A stretch of 64,000 bases of DNA from Gordonia zhenghanii (lineage in GTDB: Bacteria; Actinomycetota; Actinomycetes; Mycobacteriales; Mycobacteriaceae), in contig NZ_JAKKOQ010000006.1 in NCBI RefSeq assembly GCF_021738965.1, positions 124,001 through 188,000 of the forward strand, in the 5' to 3' direction. Position numbers and translations under genes: made by a program. The notes beneath the pieces were generated by a model. The model saw nothing but the letters and a program-made list of their open reading frames with translations, had not been told where the DNA came from and ran no database searches. This document shows, one piece after another, positions 46,451 through 54,872 of this stretch. Within the stretch, counting starts at the first letter, position 1. Each line of letters starts with the position of its first letter.

Positions 46451-46716
46451 GCCGCCCCCTGGGCACGGTCGGCGGTCGACGCGGTCGCCATCGTCCGCAG
46501 CACATGCGCGGTCGCGCGCCACGCCGCTGATTCTTGCGTGTAGTAGGCGTGGGCGTCGATGTCGCAGGCGCCCGCCGCCTCATCGGCCAATTCTGCCAAC
46601 TCCAGGTGTTCGTCGAGGCACCGTGTCATGAGACCGCGCAAGCGGTCGCCGCGGCAGGCGGCGTCGATCTCCGCCGATGACAGGGTCATCAGGCGTTCCA
46701 ATTCGCTGCGATACAT
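46447..46716 (-). CDS. Conserved small hypothetical protein
   Basis: An 89-residue, all-helical, acidic protein (SELERLMTLSSAEIDAACRG at the start, CDIDAHAYYTQESAAWRA later). No family function was recognised and there is no signal peptide or membrane helix. Support as a gene comes from its clean frame and the ATGA overlap with sixA, which it precedes in the same transcript. Confidence 0.65.
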   Translation of the reverse strand: MYRSELERLMTLSSAEIDAACRGDRLRGLMTRCLDEHLELAELADEAAGACDIDAHAYYTQESAAWRATAHVLRTMATASTADRAQGAA

Positions 46717-46881
46717 GAGTCAACGGTAGATCGGACGTCCGACAATTCCGGGTAGGCGCGCAATCGGGCGCAGAGCGCTCGGTGATGTGAACGCCGACGT
46801 GTTCATCCGAATATGTGACATATCCATGCGGGGCGGTCGCGACTGCGTGGTGGGCCCGCGCCGACCGCTAGTCTGGGCGGG

Positions 46882-47727
46882 ATGCACACCTGGGTTCCCG
46901 CACTGCTGGCGATCGCCGCAGCGTTGTTGATCGCTGCGGGCACCGTGCTGCGACAACGGTCGTCGTCGGCGAGCGGCGCCATCACCAGCGGGTGGTGGCT
47001 CGGCGCGTCGATCGCGTTCTCCGGCTTCTTCCTGCAGGCCGCAGCGCTCGGACTGGGATCGATCCTTCTCGTGCAACCCCTCATCGTGCTCGCGGTACTG
47101 TTCGCGCTGCCGTTGGAGGCCTGGGCCGACCACCGGAGCCCGCGCAGATCCGAATGGGCGTGGGGCGGCGTGCTCGTGGTGTGCGTCGTCGTGTTCCTGC
47201 TGATCGCGCGTCCCGTCTCGACGGACCGTCGACCAGACGTAGTGATCATGGGATGCACAGTCGGCGCCGTGGTGGCGGGCCTGATCGCACTGGTCGTGGT
47301 GGCCGAGCGGTGCAGCAACCGGCACCACAAGGCGCTGCTGTACGGCCTGGCGTCCGGTGCGTTGTTCGGGGTGTCGTCGCTGCTGATCAAGGCCGTGGCG
47401 TTCCGGGTGATCGACGATCCGCTGTCGGTCTTCGTCCACTTCGAGGTGTATCTGTTGGTCCCGGTGGCGCTGCTCGCCGTCGTCGCGCAGCAGCGTGCGT
47501 TCGGTGCGGGCGATCTGCAGACGTCGTTCCCGGCGATGAACGTCATGGAGCCTGCGGTCGCGATGGTCCTGGGTGTCGCACTCCTCGGCGAAACCCTGAC
47601 GGTCGGGGTGTCTGCGACGATTCTGCTGGCCGCCATCCTGGCGCTGTCCGTGGTGGCCGTGGTCAAGTTGGCCAGACATGCAGCGATCCGCGGGGACCAG
47701 CGTGTGCTGGCGCTCGCGGATCGGTGA
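46882..47727 (+). CDS. DMT/EamA-like membrane transporter
   Basis: A 281-residue polytopic protein with about nine hydrophobic helices (for example 5-23, 35-53, 62-78, 94-112, 124-141) arranged as the drug/metabolite transporter superfamily, including the conserved GLASGALFGVSSLLIKAV segment. The final helices end in a basic tail. The substrate is unknown. A small dyad ATATG-TGA-CATAT lies about 60 bp upstream (46811-46823). Confidence 0.85.
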   Translation: MHTWVPALLAIAAALLIAAGTVLRQRSSSASGAITSGWWLGASIAFSGFFLQAAALGLGSILLVQPLIVLAVLFALPLEAWADHRSPRRSEWAWGGVLVVCVVVFLLIARPVSTDRRPDVVIMGCTVGAVVAGLIALVVVAERCSNRHHKALLYGLASGALFGVSSLLIKAVAFRVIDDPLSVFVHFEVYLLVPVALLAVVAQQRAFGAGDLQTSFPAMNVMEPAVAMVLGVALLGETLTVGVSATILLAAILALSVVAVVKLARHAAIRGDQRVLALADR

Positions 47728-47762
47728 ACTCGAGAGAGGTCAGTCCTCGACGACGGGCCTGA

Positions 47763-48215
47763 TCAGGCCTCGTCGATGACGGGCTTGAGACGCTCGGCCC
47801 AGGCTTCGGCGGCCTTAGCGGGTTTCTCCGCGCTCGACGCGTCGTGACGATAGTGCTCGCCGACCTCGACGGCGCCCAACGCCGTCAGTTTCTCTGCGAT
47901 GACCTCGCCGCCGCGATTGAACGTGTCCGGGTAGACGGAGTCGCCGAGTCCGAACACCGAGAAGCGCAGACCGTTGAGGTCCGGTTTCTCTCCGTCCAGT
48001 TCGTCTGCGAAGGGCAGCGCGCTCGACGGGAGTTCGCCTTCGCCGTACGTCGAGCAGACCACGACGAGGAAGTCGTCGGAGTTCAGGTCGTCGGCGGCGT
48101 ACTCGGCCATGTCGAAGATCGACGGATCGTGATCGGCGGCCAGCACGTCGGCGATGGCGTCGGCGGCGAGTTCACCGGTGCCGGTCTCGGTGCCGTAGAG
48201 GATGACAGCTGCCAT
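47763..48215 (-). CDS. Flavodoxin
   Basis: A 150-residue FMN electron-transfer protein. The phosphate-binding loop is YGTETGTGE (residues 7-15), followed by CSTYGEGELPSSA and GLGDSVYPDTFNRGG, which cover the isoalloxazine. The length fits short-chain flavodoxins. ATG 48213-48215 has AGGAG eight bases upstream. The partner is unknown; an FprB-type reductase is encoded at 51186. A dyad lies about 43 bp upstream. Confidence 0.93.
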   Translation of the reverse strand: MAAVILYGTETGTGELAADAIADVLAADHDPSIFDMAEYAADDLNSDDFLVVVCSTYGEGELPSSALPFADELDGEKPDLNGLRFSVFGLGDSVYPDTFNRGGEVIAEKLTALGAVEVGEHYRHDASSAEKPAKAAEAWAERLKPVIDEA

Positions 48216-48257
48216 TATCGGGCATCTCCTGGGAAGATTCGGGGTCAACGACGACGA

Positions 48258-48271
48258 TTACGGTATCGTAA
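48258..48271. promoter_or_regulatory. Dyad upstream of flavodoxin
   Basis: TTACG-GTAT-CGTAA is an exact inverse repeat located 43-56 bp before the flavodoxin start, a usual operator distance. No known regulator was matched. Confidence 0.4.
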
Positions 48272-48329
48272 CCTCGGCGTCGCGTCGAACCCCGACCAGG
48301 GACTTTAGGCCAATGTCACAGCTGTGAGG

Positions 48330-48854
48330 TCAATTGATCTCCCAGCGGTCCTCGCCGCCGCCCTCGGCGACGAAGTACGTGAGCGTGTCCGATTCGCCAG
48401 CGTCGTTCGACACCGTGCACTCGAAGGTCGAACCCGGAGTCAGTGCTTTGAGACCGTTCCCGCAGTCGACGTTCACCTGGAAGCCGAGTTGTTGCGAGAC
48501 CGACGGCGCGAGCGTCTTCGACGCGTAGGCCATGTCGTACAGAGTGTCGACGGTCTGGTACTTGACGTCCATGTCTTCGGTCGTGGTGGTGACGTCCACT
48601 CGGACATCGGTGCCGTCGACGTCGGCGACGCACTGGAACTTGGTGCCGACCTTCGGGTCCTTCCCGGGATCGTCGCAGTCGACGGACGAAACGGTCCGGG
48701 GGAACTTCGCGTAATTCGCGTTGAGTTCCGTCGTGATCTCGTCATTGAGTTTGTCGTGGTCGAGCGTTGTTCCGCCGATCGAAGCGCTGCAGGCGGCGAG
48801 GAGTGGGATGGCGGCGAGGGCCGCGACGACGGTGGCACTGCGCAGGGTTCTCAT
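48330..48854 (-). CDS. DUF4333 lipoprotein
   Basis: A 174-residue protein with a signal peptide and lipobox LLAAC (Cys22). The mature part contains two similar units, each with a cysteine pair and GTKFQC or GSTFEC, the DUF4333 pattern found in mycobacterial surface proteins. The duplication within one chain is visible: residues about 70-108 and 138-170. Its role is unknown. ATG 48852-48854 begins the signal peptide. Confidence 0.85.
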   Translation of the reverse strand: MRTLRSATVVAALAAIPLLAACSASIGGTTLDHDKLNDEITTELNANYAKFPRTVSSVDCDDPGKDPKVGTKFQCVADVDGTDVRVDVTTTTEDMDVKYQTVDTLYDMAYASKTLAPSVSQQLGFQVNVDCGNGLKALTPGSTFECTVSNDAGESDTLTYFVAEGGGEDRWEIN

Positions 48855-49035
48855 GCCCCGAAAGTCTAGTCTCGCCTGCAGTGAATTGTCCGGTTGCGAG
48901 TATTTTGTCCGCCGTTCGAATGAGTGGATCCGCACGGGCTGTCGTTGCAGGTCATCCGTGAGTTCGTGTTCGACGAACAGCGGTCGTTCCGCGGGATACG
49001 ATGACATTTCCGATATTTGAAGAAAGGTGCGCTAA

Positions 49036-49428
49036 ATGGACTGGAGTTCGTTCTGGGGTGTGCTGTGGTACACCCTCGTGATTTTCGCCTTCATCGCTTA
49101 TCTGGTCGTGTTGTTCATGATCCTCAGCGATCTGTTCCGAGACCATAAGTTGAGCGCCGGATGGAAGGTCCTGTGGATCATCGCGTTGGTGATCTTCCCG
49201 TACCTCACAGCGTTCGTGTACATCCTCGCGCGCGGTCAGGGCATGGCCGAACGCAGTCATTCGGCGGCCGTCGCCGCTGCGCGGTCGCAGGAGCAGTACA
49301 TCCAGCATGCTGCGGGTCAGGCGTCGCCTGCGCACCAGATCGCGACTGCGAAATCGCTGCTCGACGCTGGCGTCGTCTCGCAGGAGGAGTACGAGGTGCT
49401 CAAGTCCAAGGCGCTCGCTGCTGCCTGA
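49036..49428 (+). CDS. SHOCT-domain membrane protein with phospholipase D nuclease-like N terminus
   Basis: A 130-residue protein with two hydrophobic helices (about 10-32 and 47-67; the second as PLDc_N), a short charged linker, and a C-terminal SHOCT motif (ATAKSLLDAGVVSQEEYEVLKSKAL). SHOCT segments mediate oligomerisation in many small actinobacterial membrane proteins. Function is unknown. Confidence 0.85.
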   Translation: MDWSSFWGVLWYTLVIFAFIAYLVVLFMILSDLFRDHKLSAGWKVLWIIALVIFPYLTAFVYILARGQGMAERSHSAAVAAARSQEQYIQHAAGQASPAHQIATAKSLLDAGVVSQEEYEVLKSKALAAA

Positions 49429-49610
49429 GGCCTGCCGGAAGAGCCCGATCGGAACGGTGGTCGCCGTTTCGGCCGGGCTCTTCGCATTGGCGGCCCGGTC
49501 GTTCGCCGAACCCTGCGTCGGTCGAACGATCGTGGGCGTGCCGTGTCCGTCGTCACGGACAGATACTCTGGACGCGAACCGAACACTGCGTTCCGCGAGA
49601 GGGGCTGCCC

Positions 49611-50483
49611 ATGGCGACCCGCATCGACAGTTGGATCTGGGCGATCCGGTTGACGAAGACCCGCTCGGCCGCTGGCGCCGCTTGCCGGGGCGGCCACGTC
49701 CGGCTCAACGGAGCGCCGGTGAAGGCGTCGACGACCGTCTCGATCGGCGATCGAGTGACGGTCCGTCAGGGCGCGCGCGAACGCATCGTCGAAGTGACGG
49801 GGCTGATCAACAAGCGAGTCTCGGCGCCGGTCGCCGTGCAGAACTACATCGACCACAGTCCTCCTCCGCCGCCGCGCGAGGTGGTCGCTTCGATCCCGAG
49901 GCGAGACCGAGGGGCCGGCCGGCCGACGAAACGCGAGCGTCGCGAACTCGATCGATTCCGCCGGGCGACGATGGTCGTCCTCGCGTTGGCCGCGTTGGGG
50001 CTGTCGGCCTGCGGCGGCGGGGACGGGACCTCGGACGCAGTGGATTCGACACCGGAGCCGAAGACCGGCACCGGTCCGGATTTCGATCGGTGCGGTGGAC
50101 TCACCGCGGACGACGTCATACGGATCACCGGGCTCGGCGGGCTGAGTGAAGTCGTGAACAACCCGTCGGCCTGCGAGTGGCGGCGCGGTGCGGCCAGCGC
50201 GCCGTCGGTCTCGTTCAACTGGTATCGAGGGTCGCCGATCGGGCGCGAGCGCGGAACAGAGCAACTGTCGCGCGACTCGACGCAGGACTACGAGATCGAC
50301 GGGCAACCGGGCTTCATCGCGCACCACGGTTCGATCTGCGAGATCGGCGTCGCCTGGGAGGCCGACTTCATCGAGATCTCGGTGCAGTCCGCATCGTTGG
50401 ACGGCACGACGACCAAGACCACCGACGAGACGTGCACGGCGACCAAGCGTCTCACCGAGACCGTCGTGAAGGGGGCGTCGTGA
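49611..50483 (+). CDS. S4 RNA-binding domain protein fused in frame to a DUF3558-like lipoprotein
   Basis: The chain has 290 residues. Residues 1-119 are a heat-shock-protein-15-like S4 protein (RIDSWIWAIRLTKTRSAA, CRGGHVRLNGAPVK, PPPPPREVVASIPRRDRGAG, ending ERRELDRFRR), which normally stops there. No stop occurs; residue 121 is ATG 49971, followed by a signal-peptide-like MVVLALAALGLSAC lipobox (Cys134) and a DUF3558-like domain to residue 290. No ribosome site is visible before 49971. Either the product is a true fusion, or the lipoprotein is started internally. GAGAGGGG precedes ATG 49611. The TGA overlaps the next DUF3558 gene. Confidence 0.8.
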   Translation: MATRIDSWIWAIRLTKTRSAAGAACRGGHVRLNGAPVKASTTVSIGDRVTVRQGARERIVEVTGLINKRVSAPVAVQNYIDHSPPPPPREVVASIPRRDRGAGRPTKRERRELDRFRRATMVVLALAALGLSACGGGDGTSDAVDSTPEPKTGTGPDFDRCGGLTADDVIRITGLGGLSEVVNNPSACEWRRGAASAPSVSFNWYRGSPIGRERGTEQLSRDSTQDYEIDGQPGFIAHHGSICEIGVAWEADFIEISVQSASLDGTTTKTTDETCTATKRLTETVVKGAS

Positions 50484-51037
50484 TGGCTCGGATTCGGATG
50501 AGGAGAGCCGTCGCGGCGTCGGCGCTCGCGACCGCCGCGGTGCTCGCCGTCGGTGCGTGCGACGTCGACGGCACACCCGTGCGCGAAGGACGCGAGGCCG
50601 CAGTCGACACCGGTCGCGTCGACACCGACAAGTTCGAGAACCTCCTCGCCGAATGCGAGATCCTGCCCGCGAAGCAGATCGCCGACGCGGTAGGCGGACA
50701 GATCGCCGACCCCAGTTTCTTCGGAGCCAACTGTCGATGGACGGTCATGGCTCCCACCACAGTCGAGGTGATGTTCAACTGGTTCGAGTGGGGCTCGTAC
50801 ACCCATGAGAAGGACACCGCCAAGCGTCTCGGATACACCACCGAGAACATCACGGTGCGGAGTCAGGCGGCGTTCACCGCTCGCGATGCGAAACGTCCGA
50901 ACGTCTGTGGCGTCACCTCGAAGGCCCCGAGCGGCGGGGTGTACACCTGGTGGGTCGAGCCGTCCGGCGGCGCCCACGGGGACGCGTGCGACGCTCCGAT
51001 CAAACTGATGGCGTTGATCTTGACGGGCGCGTTCTAG
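50483..51037 (+). CDS. DUF3558-like lipoprotein
   Basis: A 184-residue lipoprotein with a twin-arginine-poor basic N terminus, hydrophobic core and lipobox VGAC (Cys26). The mature domain (CEILPAKQIADAVGGQIADP, NCRWTVMAPTT) matches the DUF3558 family, which includes M. tuberculosis LprB. It is coupled to the preceding fusion by an overlapping TGATG, and both encode the same domain, suggesting a local duplication. Confidence 0.83.
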   Translation: MARIRMRRAVAASALATAAVLAVGACDVDGTPVREGREAAVDTGRVDTDKFENLLAECEILPAKQIADAVGGQIADPSFFGANCRWTVMAPTTVEVMFNWFEWGSYTHEKDTAKRLGYTTENITVRSQAAFTARDAKRPNVCGVTSKAPSGGVYTWWVEPSGGAHGDACDAPIKLMALILTGAF

Positions 51038-51132
51038 CGTCGTCGACGCTCCACGGCAACCCGGAGTCCCGTTCTGTGCACGGGTCCGAGTGCTGTGAGT
51101 GTGACGGATTACGCTATCCTAGAAGGCAAAAT

Positions 51133-51146
51133 TAGAACACGTTCCC
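51133..51146. promoter_or_regulatory. KstR-like operator (one mismatch) before fprB
   Basis: TAGAACACGTTCCC matches TnnAACnnGTTnnA except at the last position. It lies 40 bp before the fprB start, close to likely promoter sequences (TACGCT at 51110). Confidence 0.5.
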
Positions 51147-51185
51147 CCTGTGGATCGCCGGTTCTCGGCTTGGAGGAAAGACTCG

Positions 51186-52853
51186 ATGGCGCACATCATC
51201 ACCCGCCCCTGCTGCAACGACGGATCATGCGTCGCGGTGTGTCCGGTGAACTGTATTCACCCGACCCCGGACGAACCGGAATTCCTCACTGCGGAGATGC
51301 TCTACATCGATCCCGAGACCTGCATCGACTGCGGCGCGTGCATCGACGAGTGCCCAGTGGACGCGATCGTCCCCGACGACCAGCTCGAAGCATCCGATGA
51401 GCCCTACCTGCAGATCAACGCCGACTACTACAAGGACCACGACGTCGACGGCGGCCTGGTGAAACACCCCAAGGCTCCGAAGCTGCCGGACGGCGAGGAA
51501 CTGGAAGTCGCGATCGTCGGGGCAGGCCCTGCCGCGTTCTACGCGGCCGAGGAACTGGTCAAGAAGCGGCAGGTCAAGGTGCACATGTTCGACCGGTTGC
51601 CCACCCCGTACGGTCTGGTGCGCGCTGGTGTCGCGCCCGATCACGCGAAGACCAAGGGCGTCGAGTCGACGTTCGCGGCGGTGGAGAAGAAAGCCAACTT
51701 CACGTATCACCTGAACGTCGAGGTCGGCGTCCACGTCACCGTCGACGAACTGCGCGAACGGTTCGGCGCGGTGCTGTACGCGGGCGGGGCCGCGCACGAC
51801 CGTCGTCTCGGCATCGACGGCGAGGACCTCCCCGGTTCGATCGCCGCCACCGACTTCGTCGCGTGGTACAACGGCCATCCCGACCACGCAGACCGCACGT
51901 TCGACTTGTCTGCGGAGCGCGTCGTCATCATCGGAAACGGCAACGTCGCGCTCGACGTCGCGCGCATCCTGGTCACCGACCCCGAGTCGCTGGCACGCAC
52001 CGACATCGCCGACCACGCACTCGACGCGCTGCGCCAGTCCGCAGTCCGGGAGGTGGTCGTCATGGCGCGCCGCGGCGTCGAGCACGGAGCCTTCACCAAC
52101 AGCGAGTTCCTCTCGCTGAGCGAACTCGAGGGCGTCGACGTCGTGATGCCGGACGAGCTGCTCCTCTCCGACGAAGCGGCTGCCGCCGAAGCGGACGATT
52201 CGATCGACTCGGTGATGGGCACCAAGATCAGGTTGGCGCGCGAGTTCGCCGAGAAGTCGGTCGGCGACGCTCCGCGGCGGATCGTGTTCGAGTTCCTGAC
52301 GTCGCCGACCGCGATCGTCGGCGACAACGACGGCGTCGCGAAGGTCCAGTACGTCCGCAACAAATACGTCGACGGATCGTCCATCGAGCCGACCGGGGAG
52401 ACCGGCGAGCTCGATGCCGGCGCCGTCGTCCGATCGGTCGGGTACCGCGGTCGGGCGGTCGACGGTCTGCCGTTCGACGACGAGCGGGCCGTCGTCCCCA
52501 GCGATGACGCGCGAGTGCTCGACCGCCCGGACGGCGAGCGAATCCCCGGACTGTATGTTGCGGGCTGGATCAGGCGCGGCCCGACCGGCGGCATCGGTCG
52601 AAACCGGTACTGCGGCGAGGAGGCCGCGAAAGCGGTGCTCGCCGACTTCGCGCACGGTGAGCTGCCGTCGCCGACGGGGAGTGCCGACGACGTCGACGAG
52701 CTGGTGGCCTCGCGCGGCGGCAAACGCGTGGATCTCGCCGGGTGGAAGGCGATCGACGGCGTCGAGAAGGCTGCGGGCAAAGTCGAGGGCAGGCGCCGGG
52801 TCAAACTGGTATCGGTGGCCGCCCTCGAGCAGGCCGCGGGAGAGGGCGAGTGA
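51186..52853 (+). CDS. fprB: Ferredoxin--NADP+ reductase with N-terminal 7Fe ferredoxin domain (FprB type)
   Basis: The 555-residue protein joins a ferredoxin domain to an adrenodoxin-reductase-type flavoprotein. The clusters are carried by Cys9, Cys15, Cys19, Cys23 and Cys46, Cys49, Cys52, Cys56 (Cys10 extra). The FAD motif VGAGPAAFYAAEEL starts at residue 111, the NADP site is VVIIGNGNVALDVARIL, and the closing AGWIRRGPTGGIGRNR is diagnostic. It passes electrons from NADPH to cytochromes P450 or other oxidoreductases. ATG 51186 follows GGAGGA. Its stop overlaps the glycosyltransferase start (GTGA). Confidence 0.94.
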   Translation: MAHIITRPCCNDGSCVAVCPVNCIHPTPDEPEFLTAEMLYIDPETCIDCGACIDECPVDAIVPDDQLEASDEPYLQINADYYKDHDVDGGLVKHPKAPKLPDGEELEVAIVGAGPAAFYAAEELVKKRQVKVHMFDRLPTPYGLVRAGVAPDHAKTKGVESTFAAVEKKANFTYHLNVEVGVHVTVDELRERFGAVLYAGGAAHDRRLGIDGEDLPGSIAATDFVAWYNGHPDHADRTFDLSAERVVIIGNGNVALDVARILVTDPESLARTDIADHALDALRQSAVREVVVMARRGVEHGAFTNSEFLSLSELEGVDVVMPDELLLSDEAAAAEADDSIDSVMGTKIRLAREFAEKSVGDAPRRIVFEFLTSPTAIVGDNDGVAKVQYVRNKYVDGSSIEPTGETGELDAGAVVRSVGYRGRAVDGLPFDDERAVVPSDDARVLDRPDGERIPGLYVAGWIRRGPTGGIGRNRYCGEEAAKAVLADFAHGELPSPTGSADDVDELVASRGGKRVDLAGWKAIDGVEKAAGKVEGRRRVKLVSVAALEQAAGEGE

Positions 52854-54163
52854 GCGCCGACGGCGATCGGTTGCGCATCGCGCTGCTGTCGTACCGCAGC
52901 AAGCCGCACTGCGGCGGGCAGGGCGTCTACGTCCGTCATCTGGCGCGCGAGATCGCGTTGCTCGGCCACGACGTGGAGATATTCTCGGGTCAGCCGTACC
53001 CGGACCTCGACGAGTCGGCGCTCGACGCGGGCGTCACTCTGACGAAGGTGCCGAGTCTCGACTTGTTCGGCGAGCCCGACCCGTTCCGGACTCCGCGCCC
53101 CAAGGAGTACCGCGACTGGATCGACGTCGTCGAGGTCGCGCAGATGTGGACGGCGGCGTTCGGTGAACCGTTGACGTTCAGCCTCCGTGTAGCGCGGCTG
53201 TTGAAGGAGCGTCGCCGAGCGAGCGCCGCGGCGGGGGACCCGACCGGAGGGTTCGACGTCGTACACGACAACCAGTGCCTCGGATACGGACTCCTGTCGG
53301 TCAAGCGCGCCGGCTTCCCGCTGGTCGCGACCATTCACCATCCGATAACGCGCGACCGCGCCCTCGCCGTGCGCGCGGCGCGCGGCATCAAGAAGATCAG
53401 TGCCTGGCGGTGGCACTCGTTCCTCGCGATGCAGGGACGCGTCGCGCGTCGCATCCCGTCGTTGTTGACGGTCTCGCGCAGCAGCGAAGAAGACATCAGG
53501 AGCGCGTTCCGGGTCAGCGAGGACTCGCTGGCGACGATCCCACTCGGTGTCGACACCGAGGTGTTCGCACCGCGCGGCGACCGCGAGCGGGGGCATATCG
53601 TGTGCGTCGCCAGCGCCGACGCTCCACTCAAGGGCGTCTCGTACCTGCTGGAGGCGGTCGCGAAAGTCGCGGCCGAACAGCCCGTGCACCTGACGCTCGT
53701 GTCCAAGCTCGCCCCCGACGGTCCGTCCGCCGCGTTGATCGATGAGCTCTCGATCGTCGACCGGGTGTCGGTCGTGTCGGGCATCGACGACGCCGAGCTC
53801 GCGAATCTGTTGGCGAGTGCGGAGATCGCGTGCGTCCCGTCGTTGTACGAGGGCTTCTCCCTCCCGGCCGTCGAGGCGATGAGCTGTGGGACGCCGTTGG
53901 TCGCGACCCGCGCGGGTGCGATCCCCGAGGTGGTCGGCGAGAACGAGGAAGCTGCCGTGCTCGTCGATGCCGGCGACGCCGGACAACTCGCACAAGCCTT
54001 CCTGCGGTTGTTCGACGACGACGATCTGCGTGCTCGCCTCGGTCGGGGAGGCCGTGAGCGAGTATCGGCGAAGTACAGCTGGTCGGCGGTCGCCGCCACC
54101 ACGGTCGAGCGGTATCGCGCGGCGATCGAATCCACCCGGGGACGAAAGGGAACAACATGCTGA
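52850..54163 (+). CDS. Glycosyltransferase family 4 (GT-B fold)
   Basis: A 437-residue retaining glycosyltransferase with the N-terminal GCxxxY-type start (SKPHCGGQGVYVRHLAREIALLGHDVEIFSG), a middle HQ segment, and the C-terminal donor site with SKLAPDG and the acidic loop YEGFSLPAVEAMSCGTPLVAT (EX7E). It acts on the cytoplasmic side. GTG 52850 overlaps the fprB stop; its own stop overlaps the next methyltransferase. The sugar and acceptor are unknown. Confidence 0.9.
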   Translation: MSADGDRLRIALLSYRSKPHCGGQGVYVRHLAREIALLGHDVEIFSGQPYPDLDESALDAGVTLTKVPSLDLFGEPDPFRTPRPKEYRDWIDVVEVAQMWTAAFGEPLTFSLRVARLLKERRRASAAAGDPTGGFDVVHDNQCLGYGLLSVKRAGFPLVATIHHPITRDRALAVRAARGIKKISAWRWHSFLAMQGRVARRIPSLLTVSRSSEEDIRSAFRVSEDSLATIPLGVDTEVFAPRGDRERGHIVCVASADAPLKGVSYLLEAVAKVAAEQPVHLTLVSKLAPDGPSAALIDELSIVDRVSVVSGIDDAELANLLASAEIACVPSLYEGFSLPAVEAMSCGTPLVATRAGAIPEVVGENEEAAVLVDAGDAGQLAQAFLRLFDDDDLRARLGRGGRERVSAKYSWSAVAATTVERYRAAIESTRGRKGTTC

Positions 54164-54870
54164 CAGTCGACTTCGATCGACTCAACGTCGGTCCGGGTGT
54201 GCGAGTCATCGACATCGGCGCCGGTCAGGGACGGCACTCGTACGAGATGCTGCGCCGCGGAGCCGAGGTGACCGCATTCGACATGAGCGCGTCCGACATG
54301 GCCGACGTCTCGGAGATGTTCGGTGCACTGGTCGCAGCGGGTGAGGTCCCCGAGACCGGGAACGCCGACGCGCGAGTCGGCGACGCTCTCGGACTGCCGT
54401 ACGAGGACGAGTCGTTCGACGTCGTGCTCATGTCCGAGATCCTGGAGCATATCCCCGACGACGAGTCGGCGATTGCCGAGATGGTCCGCATCCTCAAACC
54501 GGGCGGTCATGCAGCGGTCACTGTGCCGCGGTTCTGGCCGGAGAAGATCTGCTGGGCGCTCTCGGACGAGTACCACGAGGTCGAAGGCGGCCACGTCCGC
54601 ATCTACAGGGCCTCCGAGCTGGCGGCGAAGCTCGCGGCGGCCGGACTGGAAGTCGACGGCACCGACCACGCGCACGCATTGCACGCGCCGTACTGGTGGC
54701 TCAAATGTGCGGTCGGCGTCGAGAACGACGACAACCCACTGGTCAAGGGCTATCACAAAATACTCGTGTGGGACATGATGAGCAAGCCGTGGGTGACGCG
54801 CGTCGGCGAGCAACTGCTCAACCCGCTCGTCGGCAAATCGGTCGCCATCTACCTGCGTAAACCGGTATAG
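54157..54870 (+). CDS. Class I SAM-dependent methyltransferase
   Basis: A 237-residue methyltransferase with motif I VIDIGAGQGRHSYEM, acidic residue in FDMSASDM, SFDVVLMSEILEHIPDDE and LKPGGHAAVTVPRFWPEKICWAL. The late part matches the family that methylates glycan or lipid intermediates. ATG 54157 overlaps the glycosyltransferase stop by seven bases, which indicates a common pathway. Confidence 0.9.
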   Translation: MLTVDFDRLNVGPGVRVIDIGAGQGRHSYEMLRRGAEVTAFDMSASDMADVSEMFGALVAAGEVPETGNADARVGDALGLPYEDESFDVVLMSEILEHIPDDESAIAEMVRILKPGGHAAVTVPRFWPEKICWALSDEYHEVEGGHVRIYRASELAAKLAAAGLEVDGTDHAHALHAPYWWLKCAVGVENDDNPLVKGYHKILVWDMMSKPWVTRVGEQLLNPLVGKSVAIYLRKPV

Positions 54871-54872
54871 GG

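Noticed and set aside
51707-53995. A 762-residue minus-strand frame over fprB and the glycosyltransferase
   Set aside because: It crosses two well-supported genes and shows no recognisable domain; it is the product of third-position GC bias.
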